From Knufia peltigerae (taxonomy: Eukaryota; Ascomycota; Eurotiomycetes; Chaetothyriales; Trichomeriaceae), in assembly GCA_030247855.1 (NCBI GenBank), contig JAPDRN010000039.1, positions 186,001-250,000 of the forward strand: a DNA stretch of 64,000 nucleotides, in the 5' to 3' direction. Below, one piece after another: positions 10,640 to 20,748 of the stretch. Positions within the stretch are counted from its first letter, which is position 1, and the number at the start of each line of letters is the position of its first letter. The notes under the pieces were generated by a model. That model did not search any database. It was not told where the DNA came from and worked only from the letters and a program-made list of their open reading frames with translations. The translations under genes and the position numbers were made by a program.

Positions 10640-12205
10640 TCAGTCGCTCGTACCCACAGCGAGCTCTGTCCGCCGGTCCCTGCTCATTCTAGGAGACTCG
10701 TCATTCGCAGCCTTCTCCTCGTCGGTAGGCGGGCGTGGTGTCTCCTCTCCCGATGCAAACTTGGATCGTGCCCGAATCACGGCCCCATACCTATAAAAGA
10801 CGAAGGGGATAGGCATTAGCAGCACAGCCATACCCCCGATGAGTGACCCAGCACCGCCCACGCCGAGTGCATCGAACATGTACTGTGTGAAGAGCGGCGA
10901 GGCTGCAGCACAGGCCGAGCGCAGGACTGTATTCGCTGCGACTGCAGATGCGGCGTACATCAGATACGAGTCCATGATATAGTTGATGAAAACGATGAAG
11001 ATGAGCACGATGGACGTTGCGAGGAATGTGCCCGCCACCGTCGGGACAGCCCAATGAACTGAATTGTACTCCGCTGTCCAAGCGAACCAGAATATAGTCA
11101 CTGCGAACATGACCCCACCGACCATCGCCCCGGGAAGGCGGTCCTCTGGAACTGGCTTGCGGGCTCGGGGTTTCCTGGCCTGTACCTGGCCATAGACGAA
11201 CAGTGCGAGGCCGCCAATACACGCTCCGATGACGGTCCCGATCAATGGCAATTCACCAACGCCAGTGTTCCAGCCTCGCTTCTGCTGGAAAACAATGGGG
11301 TAAATGCTGAACAGCATGTACAGAAGCGTATATACTATGGCATAGTAGATGGCGACGAAGAAACTGATTGGATCGAAAAGCAGTCTCCAAGGCCTGGTCA
11401 ACGCGACTTTGAAAATCCCTCCCAGTGTACGATCGGAAACTTCAACCGGTGCTAGGACGCCCTCTTTGCCGGGTGCTTTGCGTATGCGTCGAGCCTTGTC
11501 ACGCAAGACCATCATCGGGAGGGTCTCGGGGAGACTGACAAGCATGATCTCGGTGGCCCCCGCCATCCAGAGGAGAACGTAAAAGGTCCAACGCCATGTC
11601 TCCTTTAGTTGAAGGAACCCACTGACGACCGGTCCCAAAGCAGGTCCAACAAACGTCGCCGTTGCAAATAAAATCATGACGTTTCCACGCTTTTCAGGCC
11701 CCCAGATATCTGCAATAACGCCAGGTGCATTTGTCAAGGCAGCACTAGCGGCGGTGCCAGTCAAGAAGCGACCGATCAAGAGCCCGGCGAAATTGGGTGT
11801 AAACGCGCAGAGAAATCCAAAGGCGAGATAGAAGGTGAAGGAGATGTAAAAGATCCAGCGGCGGCCGTAGAATTCAGACAATGGCGCCCAAAAGAGTGGA
11901 CCGGCGCAGTATCCCAGGAGGAAGAGCGTGGTGACGAGGCCGGCGGCCTCCACAGAGACATGGAGATCATCACTGACGCCTTGGAGGGAGCCGGTGGGCG
12001 CAGAAGAAGAGAAAGTAGCGTTCATCACCAAGGATATGGCAACGGCGGTGATGTAGCATTTGCGTCCGGATGCGTAATTCATCGGGTTTTCAGGGTCGTC
12101 TGGTCCGAACTGCAGATGACCATCTTCATCGAAGAAAAGCTGCTCATTCTGTCCTCTGCGAGATGTAGAGTTCGGCGCATTGAAAGTACGCTTCACGAAA
12201 TCCAT
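10640..12205 (-). CDS. DHA1-family MFS drug:H+ antiporter
   Basis: Plasma-membrane exporter with 12 predicted membrane segments in one exon, 521 residues from the ATG at 12205 (MDFVKRTFN). The frame is open upstream to in-frame ATGs at 12337 and 12394, which would give up to 584 residues. The N-terminal FGPDDPENPMNY is typical of DHA1. The A motif is seen in LSEFYGRRW, the D2 region in LLIGRFLTGTAASAALTNAPGVIADIW, and the antiporter C motif in ATFVGPALGPVVSGF. A long central loop (KARRIRKAPGKEG) and a hydrophilic C-terminal tail (EETPRPPTDEEK) follow. Closest in style to Flr1/Tpo1-type multidrug and polyamine exporters. It is divergent from the nitroreductase and next to a regulator, which suggests a detoxification role (inference). 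Confidence 0.88.
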   Translation of the reverse strand: MDFVKRTFNAPNSTSRRGQNEQLFFDEDGHLQFGPDDPENPMNYASGRKCYITAVAISLVMNATFSSSAPTGSLQGVSDDLHVSVEAAGLVTTLFLLGYCAGPLFWAPLSEFYGRRWIFYISFTFYLAFGFLCAFTPNFAGLLIGRFLTGTAASAALTNAPGVIADIWGPEKRGNVMILFATATFVGPALGPVVSGFLQLKETWRWTFYVLLWMAGATEIMLVSLPETLPMMVLRDKARRIRKAPGKEGVLAPVEVSDRTLGGIFKVALTRPWRLLFDPISFFVAIYYAIVYTLLYMLFSIYPIVFQQKRGWNTGVGELPLIGTVIGACIGGLALFVYGQVQARKPRARKPVPEDRLPGAMVGGVMFAVTIFWFAWTAEYNSVHWAVPTVAGTFLATSIVLIFIVFINYIMDSYLMYAASAVAANTVLRSACAAASPLFTQYMFDALGVGGAGSLIGGMAVLLMPIPFVFYRYGAVIRARSKFASGEETPRPPTDEEKAANDESPRMSRDRRTELAVGTSD

Positions 12206-12811
12206 TGCTCCTTCGTGCTCTTCGTCGAAAGAGGTTTGGATGTCGAACGTGGTTGTAGCAGGTATGTTCAGTTGCCCACGTGCAGGCCTGTGCCCGTCAT
12301 ATATAAGCCATACCCGCGGCGACAACAGATTTTCCATGCACGCGATTACATGATCCGTGGTTTCGAAACCGAGTCTACGAGCATGCGCATACAATCAAAC
12401 TTCCGCTTTGAGTATTCCGAGAGCAAAATTGCCGAAAGGGGTAATTCTACCATCAAGTCATTTGTCAGGTGGGTCCATATTCACAATCAGAGCTTTCGTC
12501 GATATCCTTCTAAGATAACCGGCATGACTGCACTCTGGCCATGTAGCTATGTGCTGACGAATGCCGTGTATTGTCTTCCAGGTGCGAGTCACCTCAGGGA
12601 TACTATCGTAGAGGGCGTATCTGTCACACGCCAATCCCACTTATGCTACGTAGGATGCGTATATATGCGTAAAGCTCTCCTGCCAGCTCATCTAAGTTTC
12701 ATGTTTTTGCCTCCATCTATTGCATTCAATTCCGTACCATTCTTGCTGGAAAGATTCGCAGTGGCAAACTCGTTCAACTCATCAAGTACCTGCTTTTCCA
12801 ACGGGCCGACA
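12206..12811. promoter_or_regulatory. Divergent promoter between drug transporter and nitroreductase
   Basis: 606 bases between divergent starts. It includes TATATAAG at about 12299-12306 on the transporter side and a 12-bp perfect palindrome GGTTTCGAAACC at 12359-12370. If the longer transporter N-terminus is used, part of this stretch is coding. Confidence 0.45.
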
Positions 12812-13564
12812 ATGACAAGTACAACCCCTGTCCGAATCGGCCCAGACTCGAGTTCGACATTTCTCGATGCGATAAAGTACCGTCGTACTATATATGGCGT
12901 AACCGACAACGTTTCGGTGTCGGATGGTCGCATTATCGAGATTGTCAACGAAGTCATTCAAACCATTCCTTCGTCATGGAATATGCAGAGTACCCGCATT
13001 GTCGTCACTCTCGGGGCGGCGCACAAGAAGTTCTGGGATGCCGTTATCAATGCTGCGAGGCCGTTTGTTCTCGAAACCAAAGGCGAGAGTGATTGGAAGC
13101 GTAACGAGGATCGTTTCAACTCGTTCAAAGCTGCCTACGGTACAGTACGTGCATTCCCACCTGTCCCAGGAGCGGCAAATGCAGGATAATTCTTGCTCAG
13201 GTCTCTCCCAGCGTGCGTCGCTAATTCTATTTGACAGATCTCCCTCTTCGAAGACCATACATCTATCGAGAACCTACACAGGAGGTTCTCCCAATTCCCT
13301 ATAACGGTCTTCGAGACCTTCGCCGAGCATTCGAATGCCATGCATCAAATCGCGCTCTGGACTGCCCTTGAACTCGAAGGCCTTGGTGCTAGCCTGCAGC
13401 ACTCGCATTTTGTGCCTGGCGTAGAGGACGGGATCAGATCAACATTCGATATTCCGCCCACATGGTCGGTCAAGGCAGAAATCGTGTTTGGCGCCCTCGC
13501 AGGCGATAGGCCGACCAAACCTGAGAAGAAGCCCGTCTCCACTACCGTCAAGGTCTTCCATTGA
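12812..13564 (+). CDS. Nitroreductase-family FMN oxidoreductase (HBN1/FRM2-like)
   Basis: Small flavin enzyme of the fungal nitroreductase branch, related by motif to yeast Hbn1/Frm2. Exons are 12812-13144 and 13238-13564, giving 219 residues; the intron runs from GTACGTGC to TTGACAG. The N-terminus FLDAIKYRRTIYGVTD carries the Arg-Arg FMN phosphate contact. A helix IIEIVNEVIQTIPSSWNMQSTRIVVTLG follows, then KFWDAV. After the intron come TVFETFAEHSNAMHQIALWTALELEGLGASLQH and FGALAGDRPTKPEKK, the last two being hallmark motifs of the family. Likely NAD(P)H-dependent reduction of nitro or quinone compounds; the substrate is unknown. It is head-to-head with the drug exporter, which fits shared induction (inference). 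Confidence 0.9.
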
Positions 13565-14204
13565 CACTGTCAAGTGGAAATTTGACGATCCCTGCGACGT
13601 GCTTCGACTCGATCGGCTGCAGATTGAGGGTCATGCTCGACGGATGCCCTTGAAAGAGACGCGACACCGAACAGGAGATCTGTATCTAGGTACCATACGA
13701 GGAGATAGAGACTGATTAGGGAGTATCAACAGTATGCCAAGTACCGTGTATAAACATTTCTTCAATATAGGGCTTCGCCATGATGAACGGGAAGTCAACA
13801 ATTCCAGGAGCATGGGAAACGGGTTACCGAGGAACTTTCGTATTTCGGCATCGAGTAGTGACAATACCTATCGTTGCAGTCCTTAATGAGAAACTGGCTG
13901 TCCCATGAGAAGCTGTTGAACACTCACCTGGAATTGTAAGAGTAGGCCTTGAACTGATCGCAGAGTGACCGTAATTTGGGGCTGAACGACTGATCACGTG
14001 GATGTGCCTGCTTAGTCACGACGATGTTCTTCGCGGCAGTTTGTGCATACGAGGCAACACACTTCAATTTTGTTCAGCACATACTTGGAAAACCAAAAAC
14101 ATTTCCATACGCCACCATTGGCAATACTCTTGCCGTGAGTTTTGCACAACCTTTTCCTCAGACGAATACCCTTGCAAACTATAGTCTTGTTCACTATTTC
14201 TCCA
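13565..14204. other. Convergent intergenic region
   Basis: 640 bases between the 3' ends of the nitroreductase and the sugar transporter. Only short open frames are present and none resembles a known protein. A TCTAGGTACC sequence at about 13684 resembles the TACCTAGGTA palindrome seen elsewhere in the window. Confidence 0.4.
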
Positions 14205-16609
14205 CTAAACCTCCTCCTTGTGAATTACCCGTTCCTGTCCAACATCTCCTGCTTCGGTCTTTCCTTCATAACTCTCGTCGTCTCGACCTGTTGCCGCTGC
14301 CATGTGCGTGTTTCTGGCCATGGCAGTAGCATCTCTGATGCTGACTTTGCTCGCTCGTCTAAACGCCATTGGGTCCGCCGTTGATGCCCGTCTGACCTCT
14401 TCCTCCTCTCTGACCTTGTATTTCTCCGGCCTCTTGGTCGAAGTCACGTCCTTGTCCCGGAATACCAGCAAGGGTGGATCCGTGCGATAGTAGTCGTCAA
14501 TGTCTTCCAGTGAACGACCTGCCGTTTCGGGATAGATAAAGTACAAAATCGGCACAAATGAGGCATTCAGAACCGTCCAGATGATGTAGAACTTCCACGC
14601 CAAATTTTGAATACCAATAGGAGTGATCTCAACCACCATGAAGTTGAAGATCCAATTAGTCGCTGTTCCGATGGCTGCACCTTTCGTCCTCATTGCGAGC
14701 GAGTTGATTTCCGTAGGGTATACTATTTGAAAGGTCCGGTCAGCAAAGAACACCTTGGACTGGGCCACCAACGACTTACACCAAGGAACTCCTTGCATTC
14801 CAATTCCAAAGAAGACGTAATAGCAAAAGAACCACGCAATGCTGGCACTTGCAACTTCCTGAGCATGGGGGTAGCCAGGCTTCTCGTTGTAGCGAAGCAA
14901 GACGGTTATAAGTAAGTAGCAGAAACTTTGGCCGGTGGAGGCGAAGATCATCATATTTCGACGACCCCACCTCTCGACATTAGGGATTCCGATAAGAGAA
15001 AAGAGCAGATAAGACACGCTGTTGCAGGCGGCAAGCAGTCGGGCCATCTTTTCAGTCAGCCCGACGGATTTGATGAGTACTGTAGGGAGGTAGTAGCTGG
15101 TAACTAAAGGGGCAAGTTAGCGTCGGCATTCACAAGGTAATTCACATGCTCCGTATGTAAATTATGATCAGAAAAGAGACTTGCCATTAATCCCAGACAG
15201 TTGCTGCATAGCTTGGGTGCCGGCGCCGAGAAGGAGACGGCGAATCGTTTTTGTGCCGCCTTTGTCCCCAGTCTTTCCGATCAGCAGTTTCGACCAAGGG
15301 ACAGCATTTTCGCGCTCGTATTGGACAGTGTAAACAATCTCCTTGTGTTGAGCGAGGATGAAAGGGTCATCTTCTTTCTTGTTCTCAAGGTCAGCAAGGA
15401 TCTTGAACGCCTCGTCTTCGTAATCGTGGGCAATGAGCCATCTAGAAAAGTGATTAGTAAATCTCATTGTGTCAACGGGCATCGGTATATGGTCACCTGG
15501 GAGATTCTGGTAACCAAGGTACTGTGGCAAATAGGATAATTATGAAAAAGAACTGAAATGCAAGGGGGAAGCGCCATGCCACACCCCCTGACAGAAAAGA
15601 GAAGCCGAAGGTGACCCAATTCGACAGTGAAAAGCCAGCAATGTTGAGGATGAGCTCAATGACGACAAGCTTGCCTCTCCATTTGATTGCAGACGTTTCC
15701 TGCAATAGTGTCAGCGAGGAGTTGGTGAGATACGTACGCCTGGGATGGAAACTAGCGGGCCCTCCTGCATGAAGAGAAAGTCTTACCGTTTGCCATACTG
15801 GTGCAGTGGCGGTATTGATACCATTGCCAATCCCAGCCACAATACGCCCGACGATCATCTGAGCCGTGCTGAACGAAGCAATCTGTAGAATGGCGCCAAT
15901 ACTCATGATGGTTGTTCCAACGAGGACAGACTTTCTTCGACCTAGCTTCTCACCGAGCCAGACGGCCGTGACGGCACCTACCTATGCGTTAGCAGCCGCA
16001 GTGATATAGATACGACATCAGGGGCAAAGGTCAGGGGCTTCAGACAAAGCCGGATGATGACAATGTCATTGTAAGAGGAGCTTTATGACGACTCACCAAA
16101 GAAACAGCCAACATCATAGATGGCAACCACCGTGCCTTTGAAAACATGAGCATGGACTTCATTCTGGTGGGAAAGATATACCAACCCAGCAGCGAGGTTT
16201 TCGAATCACCACCGAGGTTATGAACCTTTAGAAAATCTGGCGTGACAATGACACCACCTGCGAGAGGAGCATTAAAAGGTTTGCACTTTTTGCAGACACG
16301 TCGTACTTGCCAAAGACACCCTGAAGAACTTAATTAGGGAACAGATCGTAGTATGCAACAAAAGCCGAGAGACTTACCTGATCATAGCCGAACCTGGAGG
16401 GACCAAGATGTCAGTAACACCTCTTCAAAACCTTTGCTTTCAGAATCGAGCTTACAAAGTCATATCTGTTGCACAAGCAACCTGAGAAAAGAGATCAATA
16501 TCGATACTTTAGCTCAACGAGACGGTGCACAACTTACAGAGATCCAAAATGTCAACCATCCACCTTTCAAACCAAAGTAGGGCTGTTTAGGCCCTACATT
16601 GAAGCCCAT
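14205..16609 (-). CDS. MFS sugar transporter, 11 exons
   Basis: Plasma-membrane hexose/polyol transporter of 575 residues. Exons in transcription order: 16538-16609, 16456-16481, 16378-16393, 16311-16320, 16186-16257, 16097-16135, 15787-15977, 15497-15699, 15185-15441, 14780-15103 and 14205-14722; the total, 1728 nt, is a multiple of three. Splicing restores LFGYDQGVFGGVIVTPDFL (segment 1), AIYDVGCFFGAV, GEKLGRRKSV, VGRIVAGIGNG, PESPRWLIA, QQLSGINVTSYYLPTVL, GVPWLYPTEI and YPETAGRSLEDID, all standard signatures. Exons 3 and 4 are only 16 and 10 nt. The introns after exons 4 and 9 start with GCAAGT instead of GT. The C-terminal tail of about 80 residues is charged. The substrate cannot be read from sequence. 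Confidence 0.93.
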
Positions 16610-17672
16610 GATGATGTGGTGGAATAAAAATTAAAGGCGAAGTCTTCGTTGCTACTATGTACCAAATCTAACAGAAGAGTAAAAGAAGAAGACCCTCGAC
16701 AGGGTGTAGCAGCTCTTCCACACCTTTTTGATACTGGACCTCGCAAAAGAAAGAGGGGAGTATTATACTTACATCGAGAACCTGCCCACCTACTTCTGTG
16801 CGAGAGCGACGTCATGTAAAAGAAAGGAGCTCGCGCATGGAGCCTCCCAAACAATGTTTCATTGATCGACGACGGACCGCTACAAGGCACCCTAGATTTG
16901 CAACGAGTACTTGAAGCTTTGGGGGGGGGGAAAGCAAAAATCCCTGGCACCCAATTGGAAAGGAGGAAAGGTCAGAGCTCATGCAAGCAATTCATGGCGA
17001 AGCGCTTGTTGCAGCTCGTACGAGGACGACTCATTTGCCTTGATCGACGATCACGAGCCAGATCTTCTCGTTTGAGCGACCCATCGTGTGCTCGTCCCCG
17101 GTAGATTGTCCCTCGTACGAGTAGACAGAGAATCCCGGTAAGCAGGCGGGCGGTACGAAACCCACAGCACTGAAGAACAACCGCCTCGTGATGGAGATCC
17201 CCATGAAGAAATTACATACAATATGGGTGTAGTTCCATGGGAAAGTCCGAACAATCTACCGCTTCTCCATGGGGGAAAATCTGGAGACGCTTCGAGGAAT
17301 GACGACGTGGCTTGATCTTGTCGGGTTGAGTTGCCGGTTTGTGTTGGTTGCATATCGAGGTAGCGACAGCTGTCGATGGGAGGAAGACGACATCAAATGC
17401 TTACACAGTACGTGAGTACGAGCAGGCCGGTTCAGTAGAATTGAACAATGTCTTCGTTCTTCATGTCTATGGCATTTCAGTCATCTAGCATCCGAAATCT
17501 TTTTCCATTTCCCATTCCCCATGCCATACTCCGTCACATCAATAAAAGTGCGCCAAAACCAGACCCCTATTCCAGACGAACAACTGGTTGAGATCGGAGA
17601 AACAATTCATACAAGATCCCGCGACATTCATCGCATCACAACAAAAGAAAGACCTCCTGCTTAAGACTATAT
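16610..17672. promoter_or_regulatory. Upstream region of the sugar transporter
   Basis: 1063 bases holding the transporter promoter and the 3' flank of the DOMON gene. A run of ten G lies at 16921-16930. Short open frames here have no recognisable similarity. No gene was seen. Confidence 0.4.
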
Positions 17673-19105
17673 CTATGAATAACCACGGCCATCAGCGGAG
17701 CGGTTGTGCATCTCGTATCCTTGACTCCTTGGCCGAGGCTTCTCGCCGAGAGGCGCATTCGAGCCGTTTCGTGCTGACATTCTCGGCATGAAGATGACAA
17801 CAGCAATGTAGATCAAGAAGATGACGACCGCGAAGACGCTGTAGACGACCACCGAATAGGTCGGCACGTTGACACTGTCAACCTTGCCGGCCTGCTTGAA
17901 GCCAAGACCACCATTGACAATACCGAGTAGGATAAAAGCCCGGCCGACCCAACGGTGGCCGTGGCCCATGGGGCTGCGGGTACCATTCTTCCGGAAGTGC
18001 AAGTGTTGCAACAATCCCAACAGTGGCTGGAAGAATACCATCCAGGCGACAACAACGAAGCCGATGACTTGATGGTACCCGTCAATCTCGTCGAGTTTAT
18101 CTGCCAGCTTTACGCCCAAGCCAAGGCCGACCAGCATCAGGATGATGCTCACCACTTGGAGAGGACCGTGAACGTGTCTGACCTTCTCGCGGTAACCCAG
18201 GTAGATGGTCAACGAGGACAAGGGGAACAAGAGCACAAACGTCAGAGACATAATGGTCGCGTGAGCAACTCGGGTGGTTTTGTTAGGGTCGGCGCTGACG
18301 CTGTGGCTGGAGCCGGACGAGGACGGGTTGCCGCCGACCAAGGGATTAGAGACACCCCCCGTGGAGGTTGGGCCGGCGCTGCCGGTGGTCGCTGTGGCAG
18401 CCCCTGAAGCCGCAGCCGTCTGCGAAGGAGCTGACGTGCCCGATGGAGCTGCCGATGAAGAACCGCCCGAGGAACCACCTGAAGCGGCGACGAAGGGGTT
18501 TGGTGAGCTTCCTCCAGTCCCCTTGGTCAGGTCGAGGCTGAATGCTCCCATCGAATCGTGCTGGGAGATGGATGCGTCAACGCTGGTCGAGTCTAGAGCG
18601 TTGCCAGTCTTGTAGGCCCAGATCCAGGAGCTGGAGGAGTCTGTGGGTTTCATGCTGCCCCCATTCCAGCTCAAGCATGAGTCGCATCTTATGTTGGCGA
18701 CCAAGTTGCCGCCTGAAGTGATGCCCGTTCCCTCGAGCACGGAGATTTTGGCATCGCTGTCCACCTTTGGTTCGAAGTGCCCGGTGCCTGATCGTGGCGA
18801 TACGGTCACATTGTTGCTGTCGGCAGCGTAGACAATGAACATGTTCGCCCCGGACATTTGTGATCCTTGGCCGAACCCGACCCATTCTGTTCCACTTGGA
18901 GCGCTGATCTGGAGATAGATCGAACCACTGCCAGACGAAGCGGTGTCCGATGGGACATTGACCGAGATGGCATAGTTGCTTCCCGCAAACTGTGCGAATT
19001 GTGCTGTTGAGCCGGCCACTGGCGATATGTTAACGACTTGGCTGAAGAGATTGAAGCGAACAACGTACCAAGGGCGGCTGTAGCCAAGACTTTCTTGATG
19101 ACCAT
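17673..19105 (-). CDS. DOMON plus cytochrome b561 membrane protein
   Basis: Secreted-side heme-binding DOMON domain fused to a b561-type membrane core; such proteins move electrons across membranes and resemble the cytochrome domain of cellobiose dehydrogenase. Exons 19069-19105 and 17673-19018 give 460 residues. The intron GTACGT..CGCCAG joins the signal peptide MVIKKVLATAALVAG to the domain. DOMON spans about residues 20-190 (WVGFGQGSQMSGANMFIVYA, then CDSCLSWNGGS). A Ser/Gly/Ala-rich linker covers about 200-260. Five membrane segments follow, with His residues in RVAHATIMSLTF, GYHQVIGFVVVAW, LQHLHFRKNG and HRWVGRAFILLG as heme ligand candidates. The C-terminus is cytosolic. There are no cytochrome-c or flavin domains. 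Confidence 0.92.
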
Positions 19106-20748
19106 CGTGTTTCAGTGTGGTGATCCGAGAAGATCTCCTAGCTGATATACCGTGGCGAAGGAATTTATCAGGGGTCGAGTGTCGGATGTCTTAATATATG
19201 AGTATGACCAGACACGCAAAGATGATGTTGTTCTCTACGCGCCGAACAAAAGCTGCAGCATTCGACCTTTGGTAAGAAGGAGCCACGCGACGGGCAGAGC
19301 GATACGGGGGGCTTTATCATTATCGATTAAAATGTTGGCACGACACGCCAAAGCTTGTGCAAATTACTTGGGTGGATTGCGCGTTTGGTGGCTTGCCAAG
19401 GGGGCATCAGGAGTCCGGAGGCCTTGAACGAGCCAAGCCCCCTGCTGCAGGATCCTTCTGAGACGTAGCTTGCTTCTGACGTGTTACATGACCCTGTCGA
19501 TTTCCGCAGCAAACGACGAGCGTGCCCAACGGGCGAGGCGAGATAACATGGTGCAAAATTTGCCTATGAGGCGACCGTGAATTCTGCTAGCCACTCCGTA
19601 CCATTTCCATAACGGAGAGCCTCCGACCATCAGGGCTGGCACCGAGATGACAAGGTCCTCTTACGGAGTAAAAATAGCCCATCCCAAAATGGGAGTGACA
19701 AGGGTGAGACACTAGGCTCAGGCATTGAAAGAAACGGATGCTCGCTAAACCCTGTGGCTTGCCGGGAGCCAGTCAGACCTCCGTTCCTGTGCCTGTCCGG
19801 GGAGGAAAGGGGCTAGTATAGGGCTTGGCCGGAGGATGAGCTGCATCGGGTCCATCAGCATAGTTGTAGATATCTTGATTGGTCGTAGTGGTTCTTGGGG
19901 GCGTCGCAAGCTGCCCCTCCAAGGCCTTGCGAGTCTAGAACAGTTAGAAGATGGATACAGCTTGATCGCCGTGCGATGCATTTTTCATCCTGCTGAAATC
20001 CCTTGGATCGCAATTATTGCGTAGTTCCTGACTGGATCTCCATAACTGGGTGACTATAGGTTAACGTAATCCTCATAGCAAATACTCCGTACGGGTACGA
20101 GTTACGAGGAGTCTTACAGTATATATATTCCCAGGAAAAAAAGAGGGGCGCGTCCGTCCGTATGAAAAAGTCTACTGGGTAGGTATGCTTCTTCTGTTTA
20201 GCTCAATTGTTCTGTGGCTCGATTTGCGCCGAGTCTGTCGGCGGGTTTACGTTGCTGGTAAAATGTTTCGAATACCAGTCACCATCTCAATGGCCTTGCT
20301 CTACATGTGAATTGGTATGGACTTTGATATCTCGTGAAGTGTTCTGAGAGCGCGGGCACATGCCGCTCTATTTTTGCTCTTTGAAGCAGCGATACGGCCT
20401 CATCCATATCTGTACGAGGCTGGAGGTAGAGTCCCACGCGACTCCTCTTTCTCGCTATATCTTCCTTGGGAGGGTCATGTTCATCATCATCGGTTTTTTG
20501 CCGTGCGTGGTTAGTTTTCTGTGGCGGTGCAGATAAGTTGAGGAGCTTATTTGTATCCGCTGATCGTCGACCTGGGTAAAAAAAAAGTTCTCTTTTGCGG
20601 CAATGTACCGTGGGAAACTCGGATGCCGTCTCCCAAAGACAGCTGGTTGATTGCAGCCGAGTGGAATTTTGATGAAGGCGTAGAATCGGTAGCAAGGTCC
20701 ATCCTACATCTTTACTCAATCTGTTGCTCACCTGGTGGTCAGAGACAT
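19106..20748. other. Long intergenic region
   Basis: 1643 bases between co-oriented genes. It carries two copies of the 9-base palindrome TACGGAGTA/TACTCCGTA (19662-19670 and 20083-20091). A 157-codon minus frame at 20279-20752 overlaps the TYR1 stop and is probably TYR1 3' UTR. No supported gene was seen. Confidence 0.4.

Noticed and set aside
12359..12370. 12-bp palindrome GGTTTCGAAACC
   Set aside because: A perfect 12-bp palindrome is expected several times by chance in 64 kb; its position alone is not enough.
11960..13189. 409-codon plus-strand frame running from the transporter into the nitroreductase
   Set aside because: The left half is antisense to the transporter and the promoter; only the part from 12812 matches a protein family, with its own ATG.
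16921..16930. Run of ten G (another at 53190-53199)
   Set aside because: Single homopolymers without repeats of the G-tract pattern needed for a G-quadruplex; probably simple slippage tracts.
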